From Rhodobacterales bacterium RIFCSPHIGHO2_02_FULL_62_130 (GTDB taxonomy: Bacteria > Pseudomonadota > Alphaproteobacteria > Rhodobacterales > Rhodobacteraceae): a stretch of 64,000 nucleotides of DNA. Positions 8,445 through 16,801 of the stretch are shown piece by piece. The notes beneath the pieces are model-generated. The model saw only the letters and a list, made by a program, of their open reading frames with translations, was not told the DNA's origin and did no database searches. The position numbers were made by a program, and so were the translations under genes. Within the stretch, counting starts at the first letter, position 1. Every line of letters begins with the position of its first letter. The stretch spans positions 62,001-126,000 of the forward strand of contig MHZT01000048.1 of NCBI GenBank assembly GCA_001828855.1. The letters are read 5' to 3'.

Positions 8445-9881
8445 GTGTCAAATCCCGATACCCAACCGCCCAGCCTTTACGCCGCGCGCGAGCCGATTTT
8501 TCCGCGCCGTGTGAAGGGCGCTTTCCGCACGATGAAGTGGTGGATCATGGCGGTGACGCTGGGGATCTATTATCTGACACCATTCATCCGCTGGGACCGT
8601 GGCCCGAACCTGCCGGATCAGGCCGTGCTGATCGATATGTCGGGGCGGCGGTTCTTCTTCTTCATGATCGAGATCTGGCCGCATGAATTCTATTTCGTCG
8701 CGGGGCTGCTGATCATGGCGGGTCTGGGGCTGTTCCTGTTCACCTCGGCTGCGGGGCGGGTGTGGTGTGGCTATGCCTGCCCGCAAACCGTCTGGACCGA
8801 TCTTTATATCCTTGTCGAACGCTGGGTCGAAGGCGACCGGAACGCGCGTATCCGTCTGCACCGGCAGAAATGGGATGCTGAAAAGATCCGCAAAAGCGCG
8901 ATCAAATGGTCGATCTGGTTGCTGATCGGCTTGGCGACAGGCGGGGCATGGGTGTTCTATTTCACCGACGCACCGACGTTGCTGGTCAATCTGCTGAACG
9001 GCACGGCGCATCCCATTGCCTATACCTCGATCGGGATTCTCACCGCGACGACCTTTGCCTTCGGCGGCTTTGCCCGCGAACAGATGTGTATCTACGCCTG
9101 CCCGTGGCCCCGTATTCAGGCCGCGATGATGGATGAGGATACCTTGACCATCGGCTACCGCGAATGGCGTGGAGAGCCGCGCGGCAAGCAGAACGTGGCT
9201 GGCAACGGCGATTGCATCGATTGTATGGCCTGCGTCAACGTCTGCCCGATGGGGATCGATATCCGCAATGGCCAGCAACTTGCCTGCATCACTTGCGGCC
9301 TGTGTATCGACGCCTGCAATGACATGATGGACAAGATCGGCAAGCCGCGTGACCTGATCGGCTACATGGCGCTGACCGACGAAACCCGCGAGCGGAGCGG
9401 GCTTCCTGCCAAGTCGGTGTGGAAACACGTCTTCCGCCCGCGCACCGTGCTTTACACGACCCTGTGGAGTGCGGTCGGGATTGCCCTTGTCGTGGCGTTG
9501 TTCCTGCGGACCGAGATTGACATCAATGTGACGCCAGTGCGGAATCCGCAATTTGTGACCCTGTCCGATGGCTCGATCCGCAATACCTACGATTTGCGCT
9601 TGCGGAACAAACACGGCGAGGATCGCTGGTTTACCTTCTCGGCCACGTCGGATGGTCTGTTTGTTCTGGGGCTTGAAGGCGAGGAAGGGTTGAAAGTGCT
9701 GGTTCCGGCCAATGAAACCAAGACCCAGCGGCTTTATGTGACGGCACCTGCCGAGTCCTATGCCGCGACGCATGAACGCACAGAGGTTCGGCTTTGGGTT
9801 GAGGATATGGGGACCGAAGCCACCCCCGGCACCGACCGCGTTCACCATGACACGCTGTTTTATGGCAAGGAAGATGACTGA
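8445..9881 (+). CDS. ccoG: Cbb3 oxidase assembly protein CcoG (RdxB/FixG), 4Fe-4S
   Basis: Membrane iron-sulfur protein; family members reduce Cu(II) to Cu(I) for the cbb3 assembly pathway. It has 478 residues from a GTG start preceded by GGAG. An in-frame ATG at 8373 would begin on the last base of the FNR box and is rejected. Membrane helices alternate with CGYACPQTVW and a ferredoxin-like region CIDCMACVNVCPMGID plus CITCGLCIDACND, which supplies eight cysteines for two clusters. The C-terminal third is a periplasmic Ig-like FixG domain. The stop overlaps the ccoH start by one base. Confidence 0.95.
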   Translation: MSNPDTQPPSLYAAREPIFPRRVKGAFRTMKWWIMAVTLGIYYLTPFIRWDRGPNLPDQAVLIDMSGRRFFFFMIEIWPHEFYFVAGLLIMAGLGLFLFTSAAGRVWCGYACPQTVWTDLYILVERWVEGDRNARIRLHRQKWDAEKIRKSAIKWSIWLLIGLATGGAWVFYFTDAPTLLVNLLNGTAHPIAYTSIGILTATTFAFGGFAREQMCIYACPWPRIQAAMMDEDTLTIGYREWRGEPRGKQNVAGNGDCIDCMACVNVCPMGIDIRNGQQLACITCGLCIDACNDMMDKIGKPRDLIGYMALTDETRERSGLPAKSVWKHVFRPRTVLYTTLWSAVGIALVVALFLRTEIDINVTPVRNPQFVTLSDGSIRNTYDLRLRNKHGEDRWFTFSATSDGLFVLGLEGEEGLKVLVPANETKTQRLYVTAPAESYAATHERTEVRLWVEDMGTEATPGTDRVHHDTLFYGKEDD

Positions 9882-10339
9882 TGCGCGAACTTACCGGACG
9901 TCATGTGCTTGGGATCACAGTAACCGCTTTTGCTGTGATCATCGGGGTGAATTTGGTGCTGGCCTATAAGGCGGTTTCAACCTTTCCCGGGCTTGAGGTG
10001 GCGAATTCTTATGTTGCCAGTCAGGGTTTTGATGCCGAAAAGACAGCGCAAATGGCTTTGGGTTGGACGCTGGACCCGATCTACGACGCCAGTCGCGGCG
10101 AATTGCGCTTGGCCTTTACAGATTCCAAGGGCCAACCCGCGCCTGTGGCAGATCTGACGGTGCTGCTGGGCCGCACCACCGAAGCTAAAGATGACACCCG
10201 CCCAGAATTCGCCCGCGAAGCCGGGGTTTATGTTGCCAAGGCGGCATTACAGCCCGGCAAATGGATGATGCATGTCGAAGCGCGTGCGATGGATGGCACG
10301 CTGTTTCGCCAACGGATCAACCTTTTTGTGAAAGGCTAG
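9881..10339 (+). CDS. ccoH: Cbb3 oxidase assembly protein CcoH (FixH)
   Basis: A 152-residue membrane-anchored assembly factor with one N-terminal helix (about residues 8-30) followed by a periplasmic domain. The segment NSYVASQGFDAEKTAQMALGW, read in pieces, is typical of FixH. CcoH is needed for stable cbb3 assembly. It starts inside the ccoG stop codon (TGATG) and ends 3 bp before ccoI. Confidence 0.9.
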   Translation: MRELTGRHVLGITVTAFAVIIGVNLVLAYKAVSTFPGLEVANSYVASQGFDAEKTAQMALGWTLDPIYDASRGELRLAFTDSKGQPAPVADLTVLLGRTTEAKDDTRPEFAREAGVYVAKAALQPGKWMMHVEARAMDGTLFRQRINLFVKG

Positions 10340-10342
10340 GCT

Positions 10343-12562
10343 ATGACCATCGTGGGGCCGCTTGATCAGGACAGTTTTGATATGGGCCATGCCCAGATGT
10401 CGGCCTGCCCCGCCTGCATAGCGGCACCCTCTGCCCAGAATATCGCGCAAATGGCGCCGCCAAAGGATGCGCGGCTGATGTTTTCGTTGCCGATGGCGCA
10501 TTGCGCGGCCTGTATCTCTACCGTCGAATCCGGGCTGCAGGCCGTTCCGGGAGTGCATTCTGCGCGGGTGAACCTGACGATGAAACGGGTCTCGGTAGAT
10601 GCTGACCCCGCCGTTACCGCGCCGCAACTGATCGCGGCACTAAAGGGTGTCGGCTATGAGGCGCACGAACTGGATGCAGGTCTGCTTTCAGCCACCGAAA
10701 CCGACAAGCAAGGCCGCGATCTGCTGATGCGGCTGGGTGTGGCGTTCTTTTCGATGATGAACGTCATGCTGCTGTCGATTGCGGTCTGGTCAGGAGCCGA
10801 GGCGGCAACACGCGATATGTTCCACTGGATTTCGGCGGCGATTGCGATTCCGACGGTGATTTTTTCGGGTCAGCCCTTCTTCAAATCGGCTTGGGCCGCG
10901 CTGCGGGTGGGGCGGCTGGGGATGGATGTGCCGATCTCGCTGGCGTTGATTCTGGCGGCCTCGATTTCCCTGTTCGAGACGATCTATTCCGGCCACCACG
11001 CCTATTTTGACGCCGCTGTCATGCTGTCGTTCTTTCTGCTGGCGGGCCGCTATCTGGACCACCGCACTCGCGCCGTTGCCCGTTCCGCAGCCGAGGAACT
11101 GGCCGCGCTGGAAGTGCCACGCGCGACCGTCCTTGTGGACGGGGCCGAGATGGTGCGTCCGATTTCCGAAGTTATCGCGGGCGATCTGGTGCGGGTGCGC
11201 CCCGGTGGCCGTATGCCGGTGGATGGCGTGATTGTCGAAGGCACCTCGGAAGTGGATCGGTCGTTACTGACGGGCGAAAGCCTTCCGGTTTTCGCCGGTG
11301 TAGGTACGGTGGTTTCGGCGGGCGAAGTGAACCTGACCGGTCCGCTGACATTGCGCGTTACGGCGGCAGGCAAGGACAGTTCGCTGCACCGCATGGCCGA
11401 TCTGGTGGCCATCGCCGAAAGCGCCAAGACGAAATACACCTCTCTGGCCGAGCGTGCCTCGCGGCTTTATTCGCCCTTGGTGCATATCATGTCCTTCAGC
11501 GCCTTCGGCTATTGGATGTGGCAAACCGGTGGCGACGTGCGCTTTGCCGTCAATATCTCGGCGGCTGTGCTGATTATTACCTGCCCCTGTGCGCTGGGTC
11601 TGGCTGTGCCTGCGGTGGTGACGGCGGCCTCTGGCAAGCTGTTCCGCAAGGGGCTGCTGATCAAGAACGGCACCGCGCTGGAGCGTTTGGCCGAAGTGGA
11701 CACAGTGGTCTTTGACAAGACCGGCACCCTGACCATGGGGACGCCCGAGGTCACCAATCTGGCCGATCACCCGCGCCTTGCGGTTGAAGTGGCTGCTGCT
11801 TTGGCTGCGGCCTCGTCGCATCCGCTGGCGATGGCCCTGTCCCAAGGCGCGCGCGCCGCGGGAATTTCACCCGCCGATCTGACCGATGTGCAAGAAGTTC
11901 CCGGCTATGGCATTCAGGCGCAGTGGCGGGGCCAGCCGGTGCGCTTGGGCCGTGCCGTCTGGGTCGGAGCCGATGCATTGGACCAGACCGCGACCTATCT
12001 TGCGGCGGGCGACGGCAAACCCCGCGCCTTCACGTTCGAGGATCGTATCCGTTCGGGGGCGGAAAGCGCGATTGCGGCGCTCAAGGCGCAGGGCAAGGAG
12101 ATCCGGCTGATTTCCGGCGACGCCGAGGGGGCGGTCGCCAATCTGGCGGGTCGCTTGGGGATTTCCGATTGGATTTCCGGTGCGCTGCCCGCCGAGAAAG
12201 TGTCGCTGGTGCGGTCCTTGACGCTGTCGGGGCGGCGGGTGCTGATGGTGGGTGACGGGTTGAATGACACGGCGGCACTGGCTGCAGCGCATGTGTCAAT
12301 TTCGCCTGCTACGGCACTGGATGCGGCGCGGACGGCTTCGGATATCGTCTTGCTGGGGCAGGATATGGCCCCGATTGGCGACGCCACACGGATCGCGCGG
12401 CAGGCGACGCGGCGGATGGTCGAGAATTTTGCGATCTCGGGGGCCTATAACGTCATCGCTGTGCCGCTGGCGCTGGTCGGGTCTGCCACGCCTTTGGCGG
12501 CGGCCTTGGCGATGTCGCTTTCCTCGATTACGGTGTCACTGAACGCGCTGCGATTGAAGTAG
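10343..12562 (+). CDS. ccoI: Copper-exporting P1B-type ATPase CcoI (FixI)
   Basis: P-type ATPase that moves copper across the membrane for insertion into cbb3 oxidase. The 739-residue protein has an N-terminal metal-binding domain with HCAAC (cysteines 54 and 57) and an extra CPAC near residue 22. The transmembrane metal site is CPC at 414-416. The phosphorylation motif DKTGTLT starts at Asp458, and GDGLNDTAAL forms the hinge. The histidine-proline of the nucleotide domain is in SSHPLAMAL. It is coupled to ccoH upstream and ccoS downstream. Confidence 0.96.
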   Translation: MTIVGPLDQDSFDMGHAQMSACPACIAAPSAQNIAQMAPPKDARLMFSLPMAHCAACISTVESGLQAVPGVHSARVNLTMKRVSVDADPAVTAPQLIAALKGVGYEAHELDAGLLSATETDKQGRDLLMRLGVAFFSMMNVMLLSIAVWSGAEAATRDMFHWISAAIAIPTVIFSGQPFFKSAWAALRVGRLGMDVPISLALILAASISLFETIYSGHHAYFDAAVMLSFFLLAGRYLDHRTRAVARSAAEELAALEVPRATVLVDGAEMVRPISEVIAGDLVRVRPGGRMPVDGVIVEGTSEVDRSLLTGESLPVFAGVGTVVSAGEVNLTGPLTLRVTAAGKDSSLHRMADLVAIAESAKTKYTSLAERASRLYSPLVHIMSFSAFGYWMWQTGGDVRFAVNISAAVLIITCPCALGLAVPAVVTAASGKLFRKGLLIKNGTALERLAEVDTVVFDKTGTLTMGTPEVTNLADHPRLAVEVAAALAAASSHPLAMALSQGARAAGISPADLTDVQEVPGYGIQAQWRGQPVRLGRAVWVGADALDQTATYLAAGDGKPRAFTFEDRIRSGAESAIAALKAQGKEIRLISGDAEGAVANLAGRLGISDWISGALPAEKVSLVRSLTLSGRRVLMVGDGLNDTAALAAAHVSISPATALDAARTASDIVLLGQDMAPIGDATRIARQATRRMVENFAISGAYNVIAVPLALVGSATPLAAALAMSLSSITVSLNALRLK

Positions 12563-12566
12563 GCCT

Positions 12567-12725
12567 ATGGAAATCCTGACAATCCTGATTCCCGTATCGC
12601 TCATCCTTGGCGGAGTTGGCTTGGTTGCCTTTTTCTGGGCGATGAAAACCAAGCAATTCGAAGATCCAAGCGGCGACGCGAACCGCATCCTGATGAAAGA
12701 CTGGGACGATAGGCCCAAGCCCTAG
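12567..12725 (+). CDS. ccoS: Cbb3 oxidase maturation protein CcoS
   Basis: A 52-residue protein with one N-terminal membrane helix (ILTILIPVSLILGG onwards) and a short charged tail with FEDPSGDANRIL, the typical CcoS signature. CcoS is needed to load the haem and copper cofactors of CcoN. It starts 4 bp after ccoI. Its TAG stop lies within a CTAG shared with the convergent algH stop. Confidence 0.93.
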   Translation: MEILTILIPVSLILGGVGLVAFFWAMKTKQFEDPSGDANRILMKDWDDRPKP

Positions 12726-13276
12726 GCGCGGCCCGCCTTGGAAGAAAGGGAGAGCGGATCAACTCCGATGGCGCGCAGGGCTTCGGTCCATTTCCCGCCA
12801 TTTGCCTGCGAGAAGATCAGCGGCTTGGCCGCATCGACGGTCAGCCAGTCATTGCGGGCGATCTCGGCCTCCAACTGCCCCGGACCCCAGCCGGAATAGC
12901 CAAGCGCCAGCAATGCCAAAGCCGGGCCATTTCCACGCGCCAGCGCCTCAAGCACATCAACTGTGGCAGTCATGCCAAGCCCGCCTGCCACGGGCATTGT
13001 CGCCTGATTGCTGTCGTAGTCCGAGGAATGCAGCACAAAGCCGCGCCCACGCTCGACCGGACCGCCGAAATGCACAAGGATATCGCGGCCTTGCGATCCC
13101 AGCGGAATATTCAACTGCTCCAACAGATTTCCAAAGGACAGGTCCGGCACCGGCTTGTTGATGATCAACCCCATCGCGCCTTCGGGGCTATGGGCGCAGA
13201 CCAGTATCACGGAATGTTCAAAGCGCGGGTCGCCCATGCCGGGCATTGCCACCAGAAGTTTACCGCTCAGGTCCAT
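12722..13276 (-). CDS. YqgE/AlgH family protein (DUF179)
   Basis: A 184-residue cytoplasmic protein of the conserved AlgH/YqgE family. The signature region MPGMGDPRFEHSVILVCAHSPEGAMGLIINKP appears in order at residues 10-42, and HFGGPVERGRGFVLH follows at about 69-83. No enzymatic activity is established for the family; the Pseudomonas name comes from an indirect effect on alginate genes. The gene converges on ccoS, and the two stop codons share the four bases CTAG. Confidence 0.9.
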   Translation of the reverse strand: MDLSGKLLVAMPGMGDPRFEHSVILVCAHSPEGAMGLIINKPVPDLSFGNLLEQLNIPLGSQGRDILVHFGGPVERGRGFVLHSSDYDSNQATMPVAGGLGMTATVDVLEALARGNGPALALLALGYSGWGPGQLEAEIARNDWLTVDAAKPLIFSQANGGKWTEALRAIGVDPLSLSSKAGRA

Positions 13277-13419
13277 CGCACCGCGCCTTTAATTGCGTTA
13301 GCTGAAGATGGGGACAAAGGGCTTGGTTCTCAAGCCCTGATGCCACAGTGCCGGACAGATCATGGGTTCGTCGCCGGAACGTGATTTCCCATCGGCGCGT
13401 GATTGCCTATTTTCAGGTC

Positions 13420-14229
13420 ATGACACAATTCCCGCGCCTTCTTCTTATCTCCGTCCTTGCTTTTTGTGCTGCAGCCCCGATGCGGGCTACGACGCAAGAG
13501 GATGTGCTTTCCGCAGCCATTCTGCCGGGCTGGCAGATGCAAAACGGTCACCACATGGCTGCGATCAGCTTGACGCTTGCGCCGCAATGGAAAACCTACT
13601 GGCGTGCGCCGGGGGATGCGGGGATTCCGCCGCTGTTTGATTGGTCCGGCTCGCAGAATGTAAAAGCGGTGACGATCCACTGGCCCAGCCCGCAGGTGTT
13701 TCACACCAACGGCATGCAGACCGTGGGCTATCGCGATAAACTGGTCCTGCCGGTCGAAGTAACCCCGCGCGATCCGGGGCAGCCGATTTTCCTGCGCGCG
13801 CAAGTGGATCTGGGCGTCTGCAAAGACATCTGCATGCCTGCCGCCGTTCAGTTGCAGGCCGAATTGACCGCACCGGGAAAACCGGACGAGGCGATTCGCG
13901 CGGCACTGAAAGCGCTTCCGAACAGTGGTGCAGAGGCGGGTCTGGCAGGAATTGCCTGTGTCCTTGATCCGATTGCCGATGGCCTGCGCCTGACCGCAAC
14001 CCTGACCCTTCCCACGCGCGGCCCGCAGGAGGTGGTTGTTTTTGAAGCTGGAAACACTTCGGTCTGGGTTTCCGAAGCGGCCAGCTCGCGTCAAGGTGGT
14101 GTTCTGACGTCGGTGGCCGAGATGGTTGAAAGCTCTGGCGCACCCTTTGCGCTGGATCGTTCGGCGGTGAAGGTTACTGTGCTGGGTGCGGGCCGCGCGG
14201 TTGAAATCACCGGCTGCCCTGCGCCGTGA
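13420..14229 (+). CDS. Secreted DsbD N-terminal-like (thiol-disulfide) protein
   Basis: A 269-residue exported protein with a signal peptide ending near PMRATTQ (residue 25). The rest resembles the N-terminal periplasmic alpha domain of DsbD: HHMAAISLTLAPQWKTYWRAPGDAGIPP and the paired cysteines of DLGVCKDICMPA, the expected redox pair. It lacks the transmembrane and thioredoxin-like parts of full DsbD, so a separate membrane partner such as CcdA would have to reduce it. A role in periplasmic thiol reduction, possibly for cytochrome c or copper proteins, is inferred from the neighbouring cco genes. The ATG at 13420 begins the signal peptide. Confidence 0.78.
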   Translation: MTQFPRLLLISVLAFCAAAPMRATTQEDVLSAAILPGWQMQNGHHMAAISLTLAPQWKTYWRAPGDAGIPPLFDWSGSQNVKAVTIHWPSPQVFHTNGMQTVGYRDKLVLPVEVTPRDPGQPIFLRAQVDLGVCKDICMPAAVQLQAELTAPGKPDEAIRAALKALPNSGAEAGLAGIACVLDPIADGLRLTATLTLPTRGPQEVVVFEAGNTSVWVSEAASSRQGGVLTSVAEMVESSGAPFALDRSAVKVTVLGAGRAVEITGCPAP

Positions 14230-14235
14230 ATTTCA

Positions 14236-14315
14236 GTTTGGTGCAAATATCCCCACCGGAGGCTCTTGCTGACAGCAATTGACGCTCCGCGGGGAGTATT
14301 TTGGCCAAGATGAAA
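14236..14315. repeat. Family 2 palindrome (diverged copy)
   Basis: CAAATATCCCCACCGGAGGCTC (split across 14244-14265) and GCTCCGCGGGGAGTATTTTGG followed by CCAAGATGAA (14284-14314) are the two arms of the family 2 element with several mismatches. The copy fills the gap between the convergent DsbD-like and uracil glycosylase genes. Confidence 0.75.
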
Positions 14316-14319
14316 ATGC

Positions 14320-15135
14320 TTAGCGCAATTTGGCCTTAAGGTTGAGCAAGTCTGCCCAAGCTTCGCGTTTTGCAGCAGGGTTGCGGAGCAGGTAGGCGGG
14401 GTGTGTCATCGGCAGCACCGGCTTGCCAAGTGCCGTAGCCCAAGTGCCGCGCGCGCGCAGGATGCCCTTGGTGTTGAGAATGGCTTGCAAAGGTGTGTTT
14501 CCCACAAGCACGATCACATCAGGATCAACCAAGGCGATATGACGCTCGACGAAGGGCCGCATCATCGCAATCTCGTTTGCTTCGGGGTCACGGTTCTGGG
14601 GCGGGCGCCAAGGCATCACATTGGTGATGTAGACCGCCGCCGCCGGATCGGGGCTGCTGCGTGACAGGCCGATTGCCGCAAACATGCGGTCCAGAAGTTG
14701 ACCTGCACGCCCCACGAAAGGCCGCCCTTCAAGATCTTCCTCCCGCCCGGGGGCTTCGCCAAGGATCAGAACGCGGGCCTTGGGGTTGCCATCGGAAAAC
14801 ACCAGATTGCGTGCGCCCTTTTTCAATTCACAGTGGTCAAAAGCGGCAAGGGCTTGGCGCAAGTCATCCAGATTGGCGGCACGTTCCGCTGCAAATCGGG
14901 CAGCGGCCACAGCCTCGTCACCGCTTGGTGCCATTGGCGGTGCCGGTGTCGGGGCTGACCGCGCCGGGGCGGGGGCAAGCTTGGGCAGCGGATTGGCCGA
15001 GGTTTCTGGCAATTCATAGCGGTCTATAGGGCCGTCGCCGACCACTTCGGCCACGCCCAGATCAACCTGCCATGCAAGCGCGGCAAGGGCGGCGTGCCAG
15101 CCTTCGGGGGCCATGATGTCTTCTGCGATTCCCAT
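14320..15135 (-). CDS. Family-4-type uracil-DNA glycosylase lacking most Fe-S cysteines
   Basis: DNA repair glycosylase that removes uracil from DNA. The 271-residue protein has a Pro/Ala-rich extension up to about residue 90. The catalytic domain follows, with GEAPGREED at 126-134, GRPFVGRAGQLLDRM at about 137-151 and THPAYLLRNP near 246-255, all typical of family 4. The founder enzymes bind 4Fe-4S through four cysteines. Here only Cys102 (DHCELKKG) remains; the other ligand positions read as non-cysteine, including Trp176 in VMPWRPP and methionine around 191. It may therefore be cluster-free. Divergent from pyrB. Confidence 0.85.
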   Translation of the reverse strand: MGIAEDIMAPEGWHAALAALAWQVDLGVAEVVGDGPIDRYELPETSANPLPKLAPAPARSAPTPAPPMAPSGDEAVAAARFAAERAANLDDLRQALAAFDHCELKKGARNLVFSDGNPKARVLILGEAPGREEDLEGRPFVGRAGQLLDRMFAAIGLSRSSPDPAAAVYITNVMPWRPPQNRDPEANEIAMMRPFVERHIALVDPDVIVLVGNTPLQAILNTKGILRARGTWATALGKPVLPMTHPAYLLRNPAAKREAWADLLNLKAKLR

Positions 15136-15235
15136 CTGCCTAGGGTAGGCTTCACACTGGCTATGGACAACCCGACTTGTCCCCGCAGCCCTTGCTTTCT
15201 ATAAGCGCATCAAATCGCTGCCGACGGAGACAGAC

Positions 15236-16198
15236 ATGACCTTCCGCGCCCGCCACCTTCTTGGGATCGAGCAGCTTTCGCCGCAGGAAATTCTGTCCGT
15301 TCTGGATCTGGCGGATCGCTATGTCGATCTGAACCGGCGCACGGTGAAACAGTCCGATGTGCTGGCGGGGCTGACGCAGATCAACATGTTCTTCGAGAAC
15401 TCGACCCGCACGCAGGCGAGTTTCGAACTGGCCGGAAAGCGGCTGGGTGCGGATGTGATGAACATGTCGGTCGCCTCGTCCTCGGTGAAGAAGGGCGAGA
15501 CGCTGATCGACACCGCGATGACATTGAACGCGATGCACCCCGATCTGCTGGTGGTGCGGCACGGCGCGTCGGGGGCGGTGAACCTGCTGGCGTCGAAGGT
15601 GAATTGCGCGGTGCTGAACGCGGGCGACGGGCGGCACGAACACCCCACTCAAGCCTTGCTGGACGCGCTGACCATCCGCCGTGCCAAGGGCCGGATTCAG
15701 CGCCTGACCGTGGCGATTTGTGGCGACATTGCCCACAGCCGCGTGGCGCGTTCCAACCTGATCCTGCTGGGCAAGATGGAAAACCGCCTGCGCCTGATCG
15801 CGCCGCCCACCCTGATGCCCTCGGGCGTCGAGCATTTCGGCTGCGAGCTTTACGACGACATGCGCAAGGGGCTGGAAGGCGCGGATGTGGTGATGATGTT
15901 GCGGCTTCAGAAGGAACGCATGGACGGCGGCTTTATCCCGTCTGAGCGCGAATATTACCACCGCTATGGGCTGGACGCCGAAAAGCTGTCCTTCGCCAAG
16001 CCCGATGCCATCGTGATGCACCCCGGCCCGATGAACCGCGGGGTCGAGATCGACGGCGAGATTGCCGATGACATCAACCGCTCGGTCATTCAGGAACAGG
16101 TGGAGATGGGCGTGGCGGTGCGGATGGCCTGCATGGACCTGCTGGCGCGCAATCTGCGGGCTGAACGCGGCCGCGCGGCGGTTGGCACCTATGTCTGA
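15236..16198 (+). CDS. pyrB: Aspartate carbamoyltransferase catalytic chain
   Basis: Makes N-carbamoyl-aspartate from carbamoyl phosphate and aspartate, the committed step of pyrimidine synthesis. The 320-residue protein carries the carbamoyl-phosphate loop [13 protein letters not shown] (Ser56-Thr-Arg-Thr), [17 protein letters not shown] and MHPGPMNRG. No regulatory pyrI is nearby. GGAGACAGAC precedes the ATG. The last 8 bp overlap the next gene. It is linked to a dihydroorotase-like gene 600 bp downstream, as in bacteria where PyrB assembles with a PyrC-like partner. Confidence 0.95.
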   Translation: MTFRARHLLGIEQLSPQEILSVLDLADRYVDLNRRTVKQSDVLAGLTQINMFFENSTRTQASFELAGKRLGADVMNMSVASSSVKKGETLIDTAMTLNAMHPDLLVVRHGASGAVNLLASKVNCAVLNAGDGRHEHPTQALLDALTIRRAKGRIQRLTVAICGDIAHSRVARSNLILLGKMENRLRLIAPPTLMPSGVEHFGCELYDDMRKGLEGADVVMMLRLQKERMDGGFIPSEREYYHRYGLDAEKLSFAKPDAIVMHPGPMNRGVEIDGEIADDINRSVIQEQVEMGVAVRMACMDLLARNLRAERGRAAVGTYV

Positions 16199-16643
16199 AC
16201 TTCCCCGCGATTCGATCTTTGGTGTCACTGTGCCGCTGGACAGCGACGAACGCCTGCTGGCCAGCCTGACGCCGGATGCGGGCGTCTACTGGCGCAGCAA
16301 TGGTGTTATGGCGGTGGTGTTCGCGGGGCTTGCGGGTGTTGCGCTGGTGGTGATGCAGCAGCCCGCGCCTTGGGTCGGGCCTTTGGGCGCGGTTCTGGCC
16401 ATCGGCCTGCGCGCCGCCTACCTTAGGTCTGAGGCGCTGGGCGAGGTCTGGCGTCTGACCAACCGCCGCATGCTTGGCCCTGCGGGGCGGATCGTGCCGC
16501 TGTCCTCGCTGAAAGAGGTGCGCCCGTTCTTTGGCGCGGTGCAACTGGTCACCCAAGGCGGCGACAAGCATCTGGTGAAGTATCAGCTTGATGCGGTCTC
16601 GGTCGTGGCCGCGATCACCAAAGCCAAGGCCGCGCGCAAATGA
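16191..16643 (+). CDS. Small membrane protein with PH-like domain, function unknown
   Basis: A 150-residue protein with two probable membrane helices (about residues 37-53 and 57-72). A soluble part follows, [25 protein letters not shown], resembling the bacterial PH/YdbT-type membrane domains. The ATG at 16191 overlaps the pyrB stop by 8 bp and the C-terminus overlaps the next gene by 4 bp, so it is translated within the pyr operon. I do not recognise a specific function. Confidence 0.75.
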   Translation: MSELPRDSIFGVTVPLDSDERLLASLTPDAGVYWRSNGVMAVVFAGLAGVALVVMQQPAPWVGPLGAVLAIGLRAAYLRSEALGEVWRLTNRRMLGPAGRIVPLSSLKEVRPFFGAVQLVTQGGDKHLVKYQLDAVSVVAAITKAKAARK

Positions 16644-16759
16644 CCGATCCCGACCGCAAGCCCCCCAAGTCTGACGCCCGCATCGGCGGCATGGTTGCCA
16701 CCGCTGTTCTTGTGTTTCTGGCGGTCTTTACCGTGATTTTCGTTCTGACAGCGGGGTAA
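16640..16759 (+). CDS. 39-residue single-span membrane protein, unknown function
   Basis: A short reading frame overlapping the previous stop as ATGA: a charged N-terminus ([17 protein letters not shown]) and one hydrophobic helix of about 20 residues ending TAG. The overlap, GC-rich codon use and helix-shaped composition support translation. No family recognised. It lies inside the pyrB-pyrC-like operon. Confidence 0.6.
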   Translation: MTDPDRKPPKSDARIGGMVATAVLVFLAVFTVIFVLTAG

Positions 16760-16801
16760 AGCCATGACCCTGACCGCAACCTTCCCGCCCATGGGTGCCG
16801 C

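Noticed and set aside
8448-9848. A 466-codon open frame opposite ccoG
   Set aside because: Also a GC-driven shadow of a clear gene on the plus strand.
15161-16228. A long minus-strand frame opposite pyrB
   Set aside because: Lies entirely over pyrB, which carries all catalytic motifs in the other direction.
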